The notes below the pieces were generated by a model. It worked only from the letters and a program-made list of their open reading frames with translations, did no database searches and had not been told where the DNA came from. From the NCBI GenBank assembly GCA_016490735.1, contig JAEMWC010000014.1, forward strand, positions 373,501 to 437,500: a DNA stretch of 64,000 nt. Reading direction: 5' to 3'. Each line of letters starts with the position of its first letter. Positions within the stretch are counted from its first letter, which is position 1. This stretch comes from Pachyseris speciosa (Eukaryota; Cnidaria; Anthozoa; Scleractinia; Pachyseridae). Made by a program: the position numbers and the translations under genes. Shown piece by piece: positions 1-9,479 of the stretch.

Positions 1-16
1 TTAATTTATTACTTAA

Positions 17-1015
17 CTCTTTTTCTACCGGCGATTTGGTCGCCTTTTTTTGCAATTCCCGGAGGGTAGGAGGTTAGATCGAACTGGCTAATCCAAATAT
101 GGGGTTACCACGGAGACTTCGCTGGTCCGCAACACCAAACGCTCTATCTTTGTTGTCACGCTCGTCACGCTAGCTGTCGTTTATTTCTAAACGATCACTG
201 CAGCTACAATTCGTTACTTATTTATTATTATATATTTTCGAGCCATTTTCCACCTCAGAAGCCCCCTGCCTGGAATCATAAAGCTGGGTTGATGGGTAGA
301 GGCAATCCTTTGAAAGAAAACAGAGGTGAGAAGCAATTTCACATGAAGTGGGCCGCCAAAAGTATTCGAGCGAGTGATGACAATTCACGGAGAGAAGTTG
401 TGTCTTTAGTCGTTTGGTGAGTTGATTCTGGGACCTGGCATGGCAATTTTGGCGAGTTTTGACTTGTAAATAATGCAATCGGTGCAATATTTTGCCAGCA
501 GGACCGGGTGGCTCGACACTTATAAAAAATATGTGAAATGGAAATTGGCAGAGTTCCATGCTGCTGTTAGGCAAGAATATCCCAGAATTCCTTTGTGTCA
601 CAAACGTGAAAATTACAGACCGAAAGAGCAACTGAAATCAAACAGCGTTAACCACGTCGCGCTAAAGAAGTGAGCAGGAAAATGAGGAACAGATTGCAAG
701 AAGTTGAGTGGAAGTTTGCTGCCAATGTAAGCTTTTAGCTTCAAGAGGAATTTTTGTCTTAAAAACTTCAAGACAAAATTACGTGAATAAAGGTGTTGTC
801 CGAGGGCGTTTTAGGGTTTTGCAACAGAATAAACATACGTATTAAATGAAAATTGGTAGTTTTGTTCAGTTTTCGGGGTCATGAAGTCTAAACAAGTGAT
901 CATTTGGCAATAACAATGGTTCATTTCAACCATAGTCCGGAATTTGGGGAAGTTGCGGGCTTTTCAAAGCATCGGTCATCTATGGCCGATATTTTGGTGA
1001 GCGATAGAAAAAGAG
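17..1015. mobile_element. TTAA-flanked MITE, family A copy 1
   Basis: About 1 kb bounded by TTAA (13-16 and 1016-1019) with imperfect terminal inverted repeats starting CTCTTTTTCTA and ending TAGAAAAAGAG. It is clearly the same sequence as 43923-44904 and, more diverged, 45408 to about 46590. TTAA target sites are the hallmark of piggyBac-type transposition; no transposase is encoded, so it is read as a non-autonomous piggyBac-like element. The short open frames inside are not shared intact between copies. Confidence 0.75.
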
Positions 1016-1019
1016 TTAA

Positions 1020-2254
1020 GTCCACACATGGAATTTAACTCTTTGTGTAACAACACCGAGGATTCTTAAAAGTGTACAAGCATAGTTGGATTGAGTTAAG
1101 GAGCTTAAGCTGAAGTCTCTACGAAAACATAACAGCAATCACATTTTTCAGTATTTCTGCTGACTCATCAAAAACAATTTTCTATTAATAATAGCTCCAT
1201 TGGTAAATTTTTCTTGAACAACTCGGAGATCAGCACTGTCACAGAATATCATTTTGAGATTTGTATGTGTATTAAAAAAAGAAATCATACGCGCGTGGTG
1301 TTGCGTATGGAGGTCCTTTCTGGTCAAAATTAAACAAGACTTTTTTGTCGGCTTATTCAAGTACTTTTACTGGGTGCTTATTTTATGTCACTGTCTATAT
1401 ATATTTTTACATTTTGTCTTGACTTTTGTTCGTTACCTTCGGTGAATTTTTCGGGACTAACCCCTAAAAATTATTTTTTTACACTGTACGAATTATTTCT
1501 GGCTCCCTTTCCGAATAATTTCTTTCTTACTGTCTGTGAATTATTTTTGGTTACTCTCCACGAATTCTTTTTTCGTACTGTCGAATTAATTATTGGTTCC
1601 GTGATGTATTGCGTGCCTGTGACTTGAAAATCAAACACGTTAACACTGAATCGAATTCTTCTCGCCCTGATGAAAACATGGAGGAATTTGTGCGAACTCC
1701 ATTTGCACAAATAGCTCGAAATACAATACAAGAAATCGACCGAACAGCACAAATAGTCCGCTCAAATGAGCCATCCTTCAGCTGTGCTCGAAGTGGCCTT
1801 TCCCCAAGTTCTACCAGTAAAGAAACCTCCTCAAGTTCCACTAGTGCAGGAGGCAGTAATGATCAGTCAACAGCCAATCAAGAACGGTTCGGCCTTCCTT
1901 ATTAAGAGTTTGCGATGCGAGAGACCGGAACGCAATGACTGAATTGAGAAGGATGTTCCCTACACTTTCAAGTTCAAATGGTTCTGTAGCCCGTGGTGGA
2001 TCAGTAAGAAAAGCATTGCAATGTTGGTCGACCGAGTAGAAGCTCCATAATAAGGACATAAGAACTTAATTATTGTGGGAGCATATTTGGAAAAAACGCC
2101 ACTGGGGGTGTCTCGAAAACTCAGACCTCAGACCTCAGACCTCAAAACCTAAAAATACATACCCTCCGGTTGTCTCGAAAACTCGGACCCTAAAATTAAT
2201 AAAAATTTACACAAAGTGATTGCTGAAAGCCGTCTTGTTTAGTCTTCGTCGATA
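1020..2254. other. intergenic, degenerate repeats
   Basis: No gene recognised. About 1445-1605 is a degenerate tandem of ~35-45-bp units built on a GAATTATTT core. About 2105-2195 holds a three-fold CAGACCT run and two copies of TGTCTCGAAAACTC. An open frame at 1609-1905 lacks any recognisable domain and is not claimed as a gene. Confidence 0.4.
1290..1405 (-). repeat. empty-site paralogue of the Polinton target
   Basis: Read on the minus strand, this stretch matches the right flank of the Polinton (22519 to about 22590, through the TCTTGTTTAATTTTGACC block) and runs directly into a match to its left flank (about 2795-2833, through GTGACATAAAATAA). The two flanks are contiguous here, at CCAG about 1368-1374, whereas at the provirus they are separated by 19.7 kb. 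Confidence 0.75.
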
Positions 2255-2815
2255 ATGTCGTAGCCAGAATATGCAGAGGGAAACAAAAACAGCTCGCGGT
2301 GGTAACTCCCTGTACTGATCACGAAAATAAAACTCAACATTAGTGTCGATTTTTGGTTGCTTTATAAGTGTAAACCAAATTTATCTCTAATGATTTAGAC
2401 AGGCGATTCGAGCCAAGTTTAGTTAGCGCGGGGTGCGTTGTGTGATGGTTTAACAACCTGTTAAAAAATGTTTACATATATGGTGTCACGTCACAGAAAC
2501 AGCCGTGGGAAAGAAAATGAACTCGTGCCTTGAAAATAACATCTCAAACAGATACTTGTGTAACCATTTTAAATTGACCGGTGATGTTGACTTGTAACTT
2601 ACGCCTTCTTGGTGAGGCGTATGAAAGTTTGTATATCTGGTTTCTACAGCTTGGGAAACCGTAACGCAACCCGCCCCGGGCTAACTAAACTTGGCTCGAA
2701 TCACTCGTAAGGCATTCAAAGATCGACACGAATGTTGAGTTTTATTTTCGTGATCAGTGCAGGGAGTTACCACTGCGAGCTTTCCCTCTGCAGATATATA
2801 GTGTATAGAAAGTGA
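2255..2815. repeat. large imperfect inverted repeat beside the Polinton
   Basis: Arms at about 2260-2445 and 2663-2800 are inverted copies of each other, sharing blocks such as GTGATCAGTGCAGGG and CCAAGTTTAGTTAG, around a ~210-bp centre. This looks like a fold-back or MITE-type host repeat. Its right arm abuts the Polinton insertion site, so the provirus entered repetitive DNA. Confidence 0.65.
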
Positions 2816-2828
2816 CATAAAATAAACA

Positions 2829-2833
2829 GCCAG
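2829..2833. repeat. Polinton target site duplication (left)
   Basis: GCCAG directly precedes the element end and recurs directly after the right end (22518-22522). Polintons usually duplicate 6 bp; only 5 match here, so one base may have mutated. Confidence 0.7.
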
Positions 2834-3140
2834 AGTAGTATAGACGGCGTCAATCGAATACCACCTCGCTCCTCGGTCTTGGAGCTCGGTTGTATTCGAT
2901 TGACGCCGACTATACTACTTGGGTTGGACAAACCCGTAACACCACAGCGCGCGGGCAATTAAAGAGAGGCGGGTGCATGGTAACCACAAACCATCACCAA
3001 CGATGGAAAACAACAGGCAGAGAGGAGGAGGCAGCGCGCCAAGCGTCAGCAACAGGGTGCGGGATATTAGAGAAAGGGGCGCGGGGGATATCTACGAGCC
3101 TTCGCCAGTCATGGGAAAAGGCAGCGCAAAGAGAGGCAGC
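2834..3140. repeat. Polinton left terminal inverted repeat
   Basis: Matches the inverse of 22192-22517 almost throughout; similarity stops near 3140 after the GAGAGGCAG block. The outermost 86 bp (2834-2919) are themselves a near-perfect palindrome, beginning AGTAGTATAG and ending CTATACTACT, so the end could form a hairpin. Confidence 0.9.
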
Positions 3141-3225
3141 CGCAAAAAGTGGTCCCACAAAAAGCAGACCCCTACCCAACAAACAACCAACCAGAAAAGC
3201 TGGCAAGAAATAAAAGGAAGAAATC

Positions 3226-3624
3226 ATGCGACTGTACTCCTCACCCCCACCTCCTTCACTACCTCAACCCCTCCAACCGCCGCCTCCTTTTCCTCCACAA
3301 CAGCCAATGACACCACCCCGAGAGGAGGAAAACCCCGATCATGTTCGCTACGCGGTCCCTGAAGACTTCAGTTCTGTTCGGTGTATGAAATGCCCTGGCT
3401 GCAATGAGGATGATATTTGTGACAGAACCGGTGCCCCGCCCCCCTTTTGGGTAGGCATGGACGATCCCCCCTCTTGGGTGTGGGAGGAATGGTTGTGGGG
3501 GGAGCAGGAGGAGAAGGAGGGGTCGCGAGACATACTATTACGACCATGAACAAAGAAAGTGGGTTGTGAGCGTGATGCCCTTGAGTCAGGTCGCCCTGTT
3601 AGAGAAAGGTGAAGTGAGGGGATG
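3226..3624 (+). pseudogene. Pro-rich Polinton protein, frameshifted
   Basis: First gene inside the left terminal repeat, not recognised as a known family. The N-terminal ~35 residues are dominated by proline; a Cys cluster follows (CMKC-PGC-x4-C, about residues 53-64), which could bind a metal. The reading frame stops at 3549, but the +1 frame from about 3520 stays open to 3624 through a charged and hydrophobic tail, so a frameshift near 3520 probably truncates the protein. It ends a few bases before the ATG of the next gene, suggesting co-transcription. The function is unknown; an early accessory role is a guess from position. Confidence 0.5.
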
Positions 3625-3628
3625 AGCG

Positions 3629-3925
3629 ATGACGGAGTGGTTGAAACGACGCACCATAAGACATGCGTTAATCGCGGAAATAGACAAGTGGCTCCAGTAC
3701 AAAGAAAACAAGGACTCCATGGATTACGCTCCGATGTGCCACGTGCGCGAGCTCCTGCAAAACGACGCATCCCCATGGGAGTACATTCTAAAAACAAGGG
3801 AAACCCACTTCATTGACGAATGCGCGCTCATATCTTACAGGGTTCTTCATTCCCTCCCAGATGACGAAAAGAAGACCATGAATCAATGGTTGACAGCAGA
3901 GGATTTTTATGATACGGTTCATTAA
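3629..3925 (+). CDS. hypothetical 98-aa Polinton accessory protein
   Basis: Open from ATG at 3629 to TAA, closely following the preceding gene (stop at 3622-3624). The product is a mostly helical-looking, charged, soluble protein rich in Trp, Glu and Asp; it has no signal peptide, membrane span or recognisable catalytic motif. It is one of the few uninterrupted frames in the element. The neighbours downstream are the three F-box-like genes, so this end looks like an accessory-gene block. No homologue is recognised; function unknown. Confidence 0.55.
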   Translation: MTEWLKRRTIRHALIAEIDKWLQYKENKDSMDYAPMCHVRELLQNDASPWEYILKTRETHFIDECALISYRVLHSLPDDEKKTMNQWLTAEDFYDTVH

Positions 3926-3945
3926 ATATCTGCGCTGAGATATAA

Positions 3946-4108
3946 ATGGACCTGCCGAGTTGCGCGAAAAAAAATTCTCTCCCACTTCATCCAAAAACAG
4001 CTGAAGGAGCGGCAGAAAATGGGGTGGGGTTGGCTGCACAACGAACTTTTGGTTCCTTTGTTCCGCTTCATGTTTCCAATTTTTTTTCGCCGAAGGATGG
4101 TATTTTGA
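3946..4108 (+). pseudogene. F-box-like small protein, copy 1 (frameshifted)
   Basis: First of three tandem relatives. It begins ATGGACCTGCC just after a TATA-like GATATAAAT, as copy 2 begins ATGGATCTGC. After four codons the frame breaks; the +1 frame then gives a run related to the REKIL helix and a GWGWLHNELL segment, matching the GW/HxEL region of copies 2 and 3, and ends TGA at 4106-4108. The C-terminus is hydrophobic and basic rather than Cys-rich. A one-base change near 3955 is the simplest explanation. It is likely non-functional. Confidence 0.5.
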
Positions 4109-4130
4109 ACAAGAGCATCCCCCAACATAA

Positions 4131-4355
4131 ATGGATCTGCTGGAAAGGGTCAGCCAACTCCCTCCCGAGTTGAAAGAGAAAATTCTCAAGAAGCTCATTG
4201 CCATGAAAGTAAAGGGGAAAGTGGTTCTTGGTTGGGGCAAGCTTTTCGAACGGCTGTCCCGCAAGTTTCGTATTTACCATTGGTGTAGCGATTGCAACTA
4301 CGATTGGAAATACCGTTTTCCACCTGAGCTTCCCGACTGTTGCAAACGTTGTTAG
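4131..4355 (+). CDS. F-box-like/Cys-rich small protein, copy 2
   Basis: Intact 74-aa frame. Residues 8-19 read QLPPELKEKILK, the hallmark of the start of an F-box (L-P-x-E-L-x-x-x-I-L), followed by a basic helix. The C-terminal third is Cys-rich (C-x2-C ... CC-x2-C), suggesting a small zinc-binding fold. In known biology F-box proteins bind Skp1 and recruit targets to SCF ubiquitin ligases; here the region after the motif is shorter than a full ~45-residue F-box, so Skp1 binding is inference only. It sits 23 bp after copy 1 and about 160 bp before copy 3. Confidence 0.55.
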   Translation: MDLLERVSQLPPELKEKILKKLIAMKVKGKVVLGWGKLFERLSRKFRIYHWCSDCNYDWKYRFPPELPDCCKRC

Positions 4356-4513
4356 TGTTGGCACCTTGATGATATTTTGAGAGGCGTCAAAGAGATAAAA
4401 AATTTCGTAAATTTTGGGTGTCAGAAGAAACAACCCAAATCAGTTTCATTGTGGGGACTGTTCTGTTTCATTGTGGGGACTCCACCTATTGAACAATAGC
4501 ACCCCACAGGTAA

Positions 4514-4812
4514 ATGAATCTCTCCGAAGAGATTAACCAACTCCCGCCAGAGTTGCGGGAAAAGATACTCAATTGTGTTGTTGAAGCAAAAATACAACAC
4601 AAAAAAAGGTTGGGTGGGATGAAGTACATCGTGAGCTGTTTGGGTATTTCGACCATGCGCCATTCTGCGAACTTGAAAATTGCTATACCCTCATCACCAG
4701 CTGTGGGAATTGTGTGTCATGTGTTGGATCGTGGTGTCCCTTGCAGGTGAATTATGCGCCCCTCGAAAGACCATCGAAGAAGATGTCGAAAAGGAGTTCC
4801 GCCGGGCATTGA
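4514..4812 (+). pseudogene. F-box-like/Cys-rich small protein, copy 3 (frameshifted)
   Basis: Starts ATG at 4514 with a QLPPELREKILN motif at residues 9-20, as in copy 2. The initial frame runs to 4750, but from about 4615 another frame gives a GW-x5-EL segment and a Cys-rich tail (at least six Cys, with CGNC-x2-C) and ends TGA at 4810-4812, which matches the architecture of copy 2 better. It ends just short of the convergent PLA2-like gene. Which frame was ancestral is inferred from the Cys pattern. Confidence 0.5.
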
Positions 4813-4818
4813 ATGAGC

Positions 4819-5379
4819 TCAAACACCCAGACCAAGTTTCTGTTTCGGGTTGATGGCATTTCGTGCCAAGGCGTGGCCCTACTGTCTTTGTTTCCACGGA
4901 ATCGAGTCAAGAGATTTGACAATTTTGCGGTCGGCAACATGCTTGCACTTTTTTCGTCCTCTCCGTACTTTTTCGCGCGAAAACCACAACTGCTGTAATC
5001 AACATCATGTTGCATTGCCACCGCATCAGTTGGATCATTTGGGGGTTGGTAAATTTCTTGAATTTCTCCTGTTTCAGGATCAAAGGAAAGCTGTTGGTCC
5101 AGTGGGTTGTAAGGGCCGGTGAAGTTGTGGCCGGGTAGGGTCCATCCTTTTTTTGGCGCCGGCAGTTTCCCAATCAGAGAATGAATATCCACACCCTTTC
5201 CATAATAATTTCGGAGTGTTGTCTGAAGCACATCTGCGTAACCGTGGTGGTTGGGAGGGCTTTGCTGAAAGCTTTCAAAAGTTTCGGGTCTGTTGTGAAT
5301 CTAGGGACCCAAACGCCTTGGGAAACGAAGCAGGGGTCAAGAAAATCGCCAAGACCAGCTCAGGAGAGCCCTTTGCCAT
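4819..5379 (-). pseudogene. phospholipase A2-like virion protein, frameshifted
   Basis: Reads leftward from an ATG at 5379. After a ~60-residue leader come YYGKGVDIHSLIGKLP, a glycine-containing loop (LPGHNFTGPYNPLD) resembling the PLA2 calcium loop, and AMQHDVDY, the HD-x2-Y catalytic helix. Parvovirus VP1 and several adintovirus-type proviruses carry such a domain; in parvoviruses it acts in endosomal escape. Frameshifts occur near 5270 (T run) and again shortly after the HD-x2-Y motif; the restored tail ends at 4819-4821 in a Lys-rich, LGLGV-like terminus. Its start overlaps the end of the upstream virion gene. The catalytic residues remain visible but the reading frame is broken. Confidence 0.75.
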
Positions 5380-5386
5380 AACCCTT

Positions 5387-5997
5387 TCATTTGATCAAGG
5401 AACCGTAGCTTCGCGTGCCGCCTTGGCGCTTGTGTTCGTTGTATTGCCGCTTGTATTCAGCCACCATTGCTCGCCCCTCTTCCGCAGAAACTTCAGGCCC
5501 TTTGAAAAGGTTTGGGTTGGAAACAACATCCCACAATTTCTTGAAATCAACAAATGGGAAAGGCACATGAGGGCCTCGCCGATCAAGATCTTTCCTGTCG
5601 GTTTCGTAACTTTTGTGGAAAGTTGGTCAAGCAGCTCGCGGCCTACCTTTCCAACCACGGGGGCAGCTTTCTTCATTCCGTAATTCAAAATTTTCTTTTG
5701 CACGTCTGGGTTTCGCAAAGCTTCCGAGGCATAATAACGGCCAGCTTCCACCCCGTTTTTTGCAAGGAAGGGAACCCCGTGCCGCAAAAACAGGTCAGTT
5801 GCTGTGCCAGCCAGGTCAGTGAAGTCACCAGCGCCCTCTGCAAGAGAGAGCTCCGCTAGTTTTTTGGCAAGAAGCAGGTTTTTGTTATTCCACAAACCGC
5901 ACACTTGACCTTGAGCAGTCTTCGGTTGTTTTTGGTTGTGACAACCTTTTCGGTTCCTTCCAAATTCAGGGTTTTGCGTTTGTCCTTCACACAATAA
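5387..5997 (-). pseudogene. Zn-ribbon/hydrophobic virion protein, frameshifted
   Basis: Lies between protease and PLA2-like genes. One minus frame near 5995-5865 shows a possible zinc ribbon (YCVKDKRKT at the start and KCAVCGITKT ~40 residues on). A second frame continues from about 5870 with an Ala/Leu-rich segment, and a third from about 5600 reaches TGA at 5387-5389, just before the PLA2-like ATG. Thus at least two frameshifts. No ATG is visible at the expected start, so it may be mutated. Placement among capsid genes suggests a virion component; the family is not named with confidence. Confidence 0.5.
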
Positions 5998-7482
5998 ACT
6001 TCCAAGGTTCACGCTATATTCAGCAACCCGCTCGTTGTGATGCACATCTGGAGAAAACATTTTGAGAATGTCTTCAAAACTCGCGCCCCTGTTTCGTTCA
6101 TTTAGGAAAAGCAAGCAAAAATACTCACACCTCACACTCCCAATCCACTGGATTTGGTTGTCGTTGCGAAGAAAAGTTGTGTTTACCAACTTGCGCATTT
6201 CCAGCTCCCACTCATTTTTTTTAACAGCTTTATTGACCATTACACATGTTACATACAGCAAATTAAACAGCCAAGAAGAAACGAAATATATTTTCAAAGT
6301 GATTTAAAGTGATAAGGTCAAAAGGGCAGGTGCGAACGGGATGCAAGGACCCATGCGAGGCACCTCCCATGATACAAATAATAGTTAAAACACGATCAAC
6401 CAAAAGACGCCAAATTTAAAAGACGCTAAAAAACTAGGGATGGCAGGCGCAGGATCGTACAATTTACCAGGTACAGGGATAGAATATGTCAAAGTGATTG
6501 TGCAAAAGGTGAAACATGTGCTCAGTAACAAAGTTGCGGAAGGAAGCAGTAGTTGAAAAACTGGTTGGGGGGCTGAAAATTTACAGATATAGTTCCAGAG
6601 CTTAACAATACGATTAAAGTAAGAGGCCTGAAAAGTGCTAGTTTTACATACAGGAGTTTTAAGGTTATAAGAATTACTTAGTCTGCTTCGGCCGTGAGAA
6701 ACAAAATCATAAACATTAAGATCAGTAAGACCATTCCGACATTTGTAAAAAAGAAAACAAGATTTTTGAGTTCGCGGTCAAATGTCAGAATAAGAAGTTT
6801 CAAAGTTAAAAGTCTGTCTCTGTATGACATCACGCCTACACGTTGTTTGAGGATCCGCCTTGTGCCCCTCCTTTGAACCCTTTCAATTTGAGTTTTTAAT
6901 GCAATCTTGTCCGGGGACCAGACTTGGGTCGCGTAGGATAACTGAGACTTCACAAGTGCAAGATAAAGTGAGCGTCTAGTAGAGACATCGTTTAAAAGTG
7001 GGCACGTGCGTTTTAAAAGTCCAAGTAACTTGTTGGCCTTAGCAGTAATGGCATTGATATGTGTGTTCCAGGTGAGGGAGTTGGTGATGTTAACTCCAAC
7101 GTCTTTCTCCGTGGACACACGCTCGAGCTCTACATTATTAAGCTTGTAAATGAAGTCTAGCGGGCTCTTTTTTCGAGTGATGGTTAGTGCCTTGCATTTA
7201 GAAGCATTGAGCCGGATATTGTTGTGCCGAGTCCACGTGTCCATGTTGGTCCATGTTTGGAAGCGGCAGACCGAAAGAGTCGAAATACTCCATGTCTTTT
7301 CCCTTCCAGCAACAAACCCAATGTGTGCCCAAACTTCCGAAATCATCCACGTTGATGATGCAGGGTGAATGGTGCAGGGGCTTGACCTCATCCCGAGAGA
7401 AGATGCTCTTGAGAGGGATGCCGAGATATTCGCACCAATTCATCAGGTCAACGTTGGAGAGCGGCACATCACTGAACTTCAT
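5995..7482 (-). pseudogene. adenain-like cysteine protease split by a LINE
   Basis: The 5' part starts at ATG 7480-7482 and runs to about 7250. It contains GTHWVCC (putative catalytic His in the H-W context) and YFDSFG (putative acidic residue), the order seen in adenovirus-type ULP/adenain proteases. The 3' part resumes at about 6215-6000 with a segment ending WIGSVRCEYFCLLFL, which holds the expected catalytic Cys (family motif roughly CG-x-[FYW]-C). Between them lies a ~1-kb minus-strand LINE. Such proteases mature capsid proteins in Polintons and adenoviruses. The LINE abolishes the gene, and the motif Gly is replaced by Glu. Confidence 0.8.
6216..7245 (-). mobile_element. 5'-truncated CR1-like LINE inserted in the protease gene
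   Basis: Minus-strand reverse-transcriptase C-terminal part: NNIRLNASKCKALTIT, then VSTEKDVGVNITNSLTWNTH and LVKSQLSYATQVWSP, typical of the thumb region of CR1/Jockey-group LINEs. Frames shift at the end near 6770. The 3' end is an AATAAA followed within 10 bp by an A run (6215-6223 on this strand). The 5' boundary is near 7235-7250, where protease residues give way to LINE residues. I could not find a convincing target duplication. Confidence 0.8.
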
Positions 7483-7510
7483 TTTTTCCCCGGCCGACCA
7501 TCGGGCGCTC

Positions 7511-8175
7511 TCAGTCCTCCCAGCGGCCCCGGACGGGCGGAGGGCGCATTTGAATTCCCTGCCACCTGGAGGGGGGAGGGGGTGGAGGCTGGCGTGGGCG
7601 AGGGGGTGCCGAGCGGCGCGACCGCACTTGCATCCCGCTTCCCAACATCTTTTTAACAAGGTCAATGGCCAAAGGAATGCCGATGGAAGCCAGCATGCCG
7701 AGAAACCCGCCGTACTGCGCGGCGCCGCCCCCACTGACCATGCCCTTGCCGACGAGAACGTTTTCAATTGCTTTTTTCTTGGCTGGGGACAGCATCTGCG
7801 TGCGTTTGAAGAGCTTCACTTCTTGGGGGCCAAAATCCTTTCCGAAATTCTTTTTCAACAACTTTTCCTTGCCGAAGCTGAGCGCCGCGGTTGCCAAAAC
7901 CTTGGCCGCGGAGGCAAGCAAAGGCCGGGCCAGACTGAGCGCGGTGGAGAAAAGGTTGCCGCCATATCGAGCGGTAATTATTTGCATGTGGGTTTTGCTG
8001 ATTTTCAGATCATCGCCCTTTCCTTCACCCGCCGCCTTTTGCATCCGCTTGATTTGAGTGGTGGTCACCAAAAGACGCGCAAAGTCACGGCGCTTTTTCG
8101 GAGAACTGCCTGGCGAAGACTGTCTTTTTGACCCGCAGTCAGCCCGATTTTGAAGGGGTGATACACCGTCGCCAT
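7511..8175 (-). pseudogene. basic, membrane-active-like minor virion protein
   Basis: Starts at ATG 8173-8175, 7 bp beyond the capsid-protein stop. The first ~35 codons end in a frameshift near 8075; the next frame continues with a KISKTHMQ segment, an Ala/Leu-rich amphipathic stretch (about NLFSTALSLARPLLASAAKV), a Gly-rich GGFLGMLASIGIPLA segment and a Pro/Arg-rich tail. Basic residues plus an amphipathic or hydrophobic helix recall the pX/pVI-like internal proteins proposed for adintovirus-type elements; that assignment is by composition and position and is tentative. Confidence 0.6.
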
Positions 8176-8181
8176 CTTATA

Positions 8182-9475
8182 TCAGAGAAAAGAAACGACC
8201 AACTCGTTTCCAACCTGTTTTATGACAAACACTTCCTCGTACAAAACGGCGGCAAACATTCTGTAATCCGCTGTGGTGGCTTGATTCAGGCGATAGCTCA
8301 AAACCAGCTTTTTCTCATCCCCCGTCATACTTGGTGGGGCTGCCCGGAAATCGAAGTAAACGATCGGATAAAGCGTCGAGTAGTTGGCCGCCTTCACCTG
8401 GGTTCCGGTGTTGTAGTCATTTTGTCTGTAGGTGTACTCAATCAAATCCTGGGGGATCCATCGTTGGTCTTCTCCTTCATATTCCACCTCGGGGAAAAAG
8501 GTGCTGCCGTACTTGAGGCGGCATGTGGCCAACTTCGCTCCCACATCGAGGCAAAGGTGTCAAAGAAGTAGGGGTTCGCTTGGATGTTGTTCACCAACGC
8601 TGTTTTTGAATGAAGACGAAGACGTGTTTGGCGTTTTTCACGCCAGAGGAAATCGTCCATTCCCCTTCCGCCTCTCTTTTGTCGGGACTGGGGATCAACA
8701 TTTCTTTCAAGTAGCGCCACTGGGTCGGTTTCAGGAAGTTTTCATTGACAAGCTTTTGGCCCGCAGGCTTCATCTGCAGTTTAGGGACCCACAACTCAAA
8801 TTTTCGGACAACAATTCGGCGCGCGGTGCCGCCGTGTTGAAAAATCATTTCGTTGTCACTCTGCAGCTCGATGTTGAACCTGAGTTCCATCGGGGGCAAG
8901 AGCTTGTCCGCCAGGTCCTTAAAGAACGAAAAGTGGTTGAGTGGAATCCCTGTTTTATTGGGGTCTCCCGGGGAAAGAAGCGTGCGGGCTCTGATTCCGA
9001 GGTTGGTTGCGGCGTCCGTTGTCACATTTGTGGCGTCGGTGTCAAGATACCAAAACTCATCTTCGGCCACACTTTTGGCATAGTCGTCAGAATATTTCAA
9101 CAGGTTTTTGATGAAAATTATTTTGTGGATGCCGTTGGCTTCGTACAGGTCTTTCCCGCGGATGTCACCCTCATGGATCTGATGAGAGAGAAAGAGCTGT
9201 TGACTGGGGCCAACCGCGTGTCAGCCGCAATCAATTCCCCGTCGGCGGTGGCCTGAAATTGGAGATCAATCCGGATATAGTCCTTATACCAGTCATAGAT
9301 GACGTCTCGGTTTCTCACCATGAACACCAGATTGGTTTTCTCCTGCACTTGCCCATTGGCTGGAAACGCTCATAATCCACCTTCTCGAGCAAGAGCGGCG
9401 CCCTGAACATCTCGATATACAAAGACAAGAAATTTTCAAAGTCGGTTTGCCAAAATTTGACTCAGTTTGAGCATT
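8182..9475 (-). pseudogene. hexon-like major capsid protein (double jelly roll), broken
   Basis: Reads leftward in at least four frame segments: about 9470-9350, 9348-9150, 9130-8591 and about 8600-8182. Diagnostic stretches are FELWVPKLQMKP, FLKPTQWRYLKEML, KNAKHVFVFIQ, NPYFFDTF and the C-terminal VLSYRLNQ ... LYEEVFVIKQVGNELV, which match the order of motifs in Polinton major capsid proteins. Total ~430 residues of recognisable coding, slightly short of the 500-600 typical of the family, so some N-terminal sequence may be lost. The protein would form the trimeric capsomer. Frameshifts near 9350, 9140 and 8595. Confidence 0.85.
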
Positions 9476-9479
9476 GCAT

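Noticed and set aside
218..631. 137-codon minus frame in MITE copy 1, also seen in copy 2
   Set aside because: Its reading differs by frameshift between copies and has no transposase motif; treated as repeat-derived noise.
2973..3362. 129-codon frame starting in the left terminal repeat
   Set aside because: It overlaps the terminal repeat and the Pro-rich gene in another frame and lacks any domain; the equivalent frame in the right repeat is not preserved.
7253..8131. 292-codon plus frame
   Set aside because: Antisense shadow of protease and minor virion genes.
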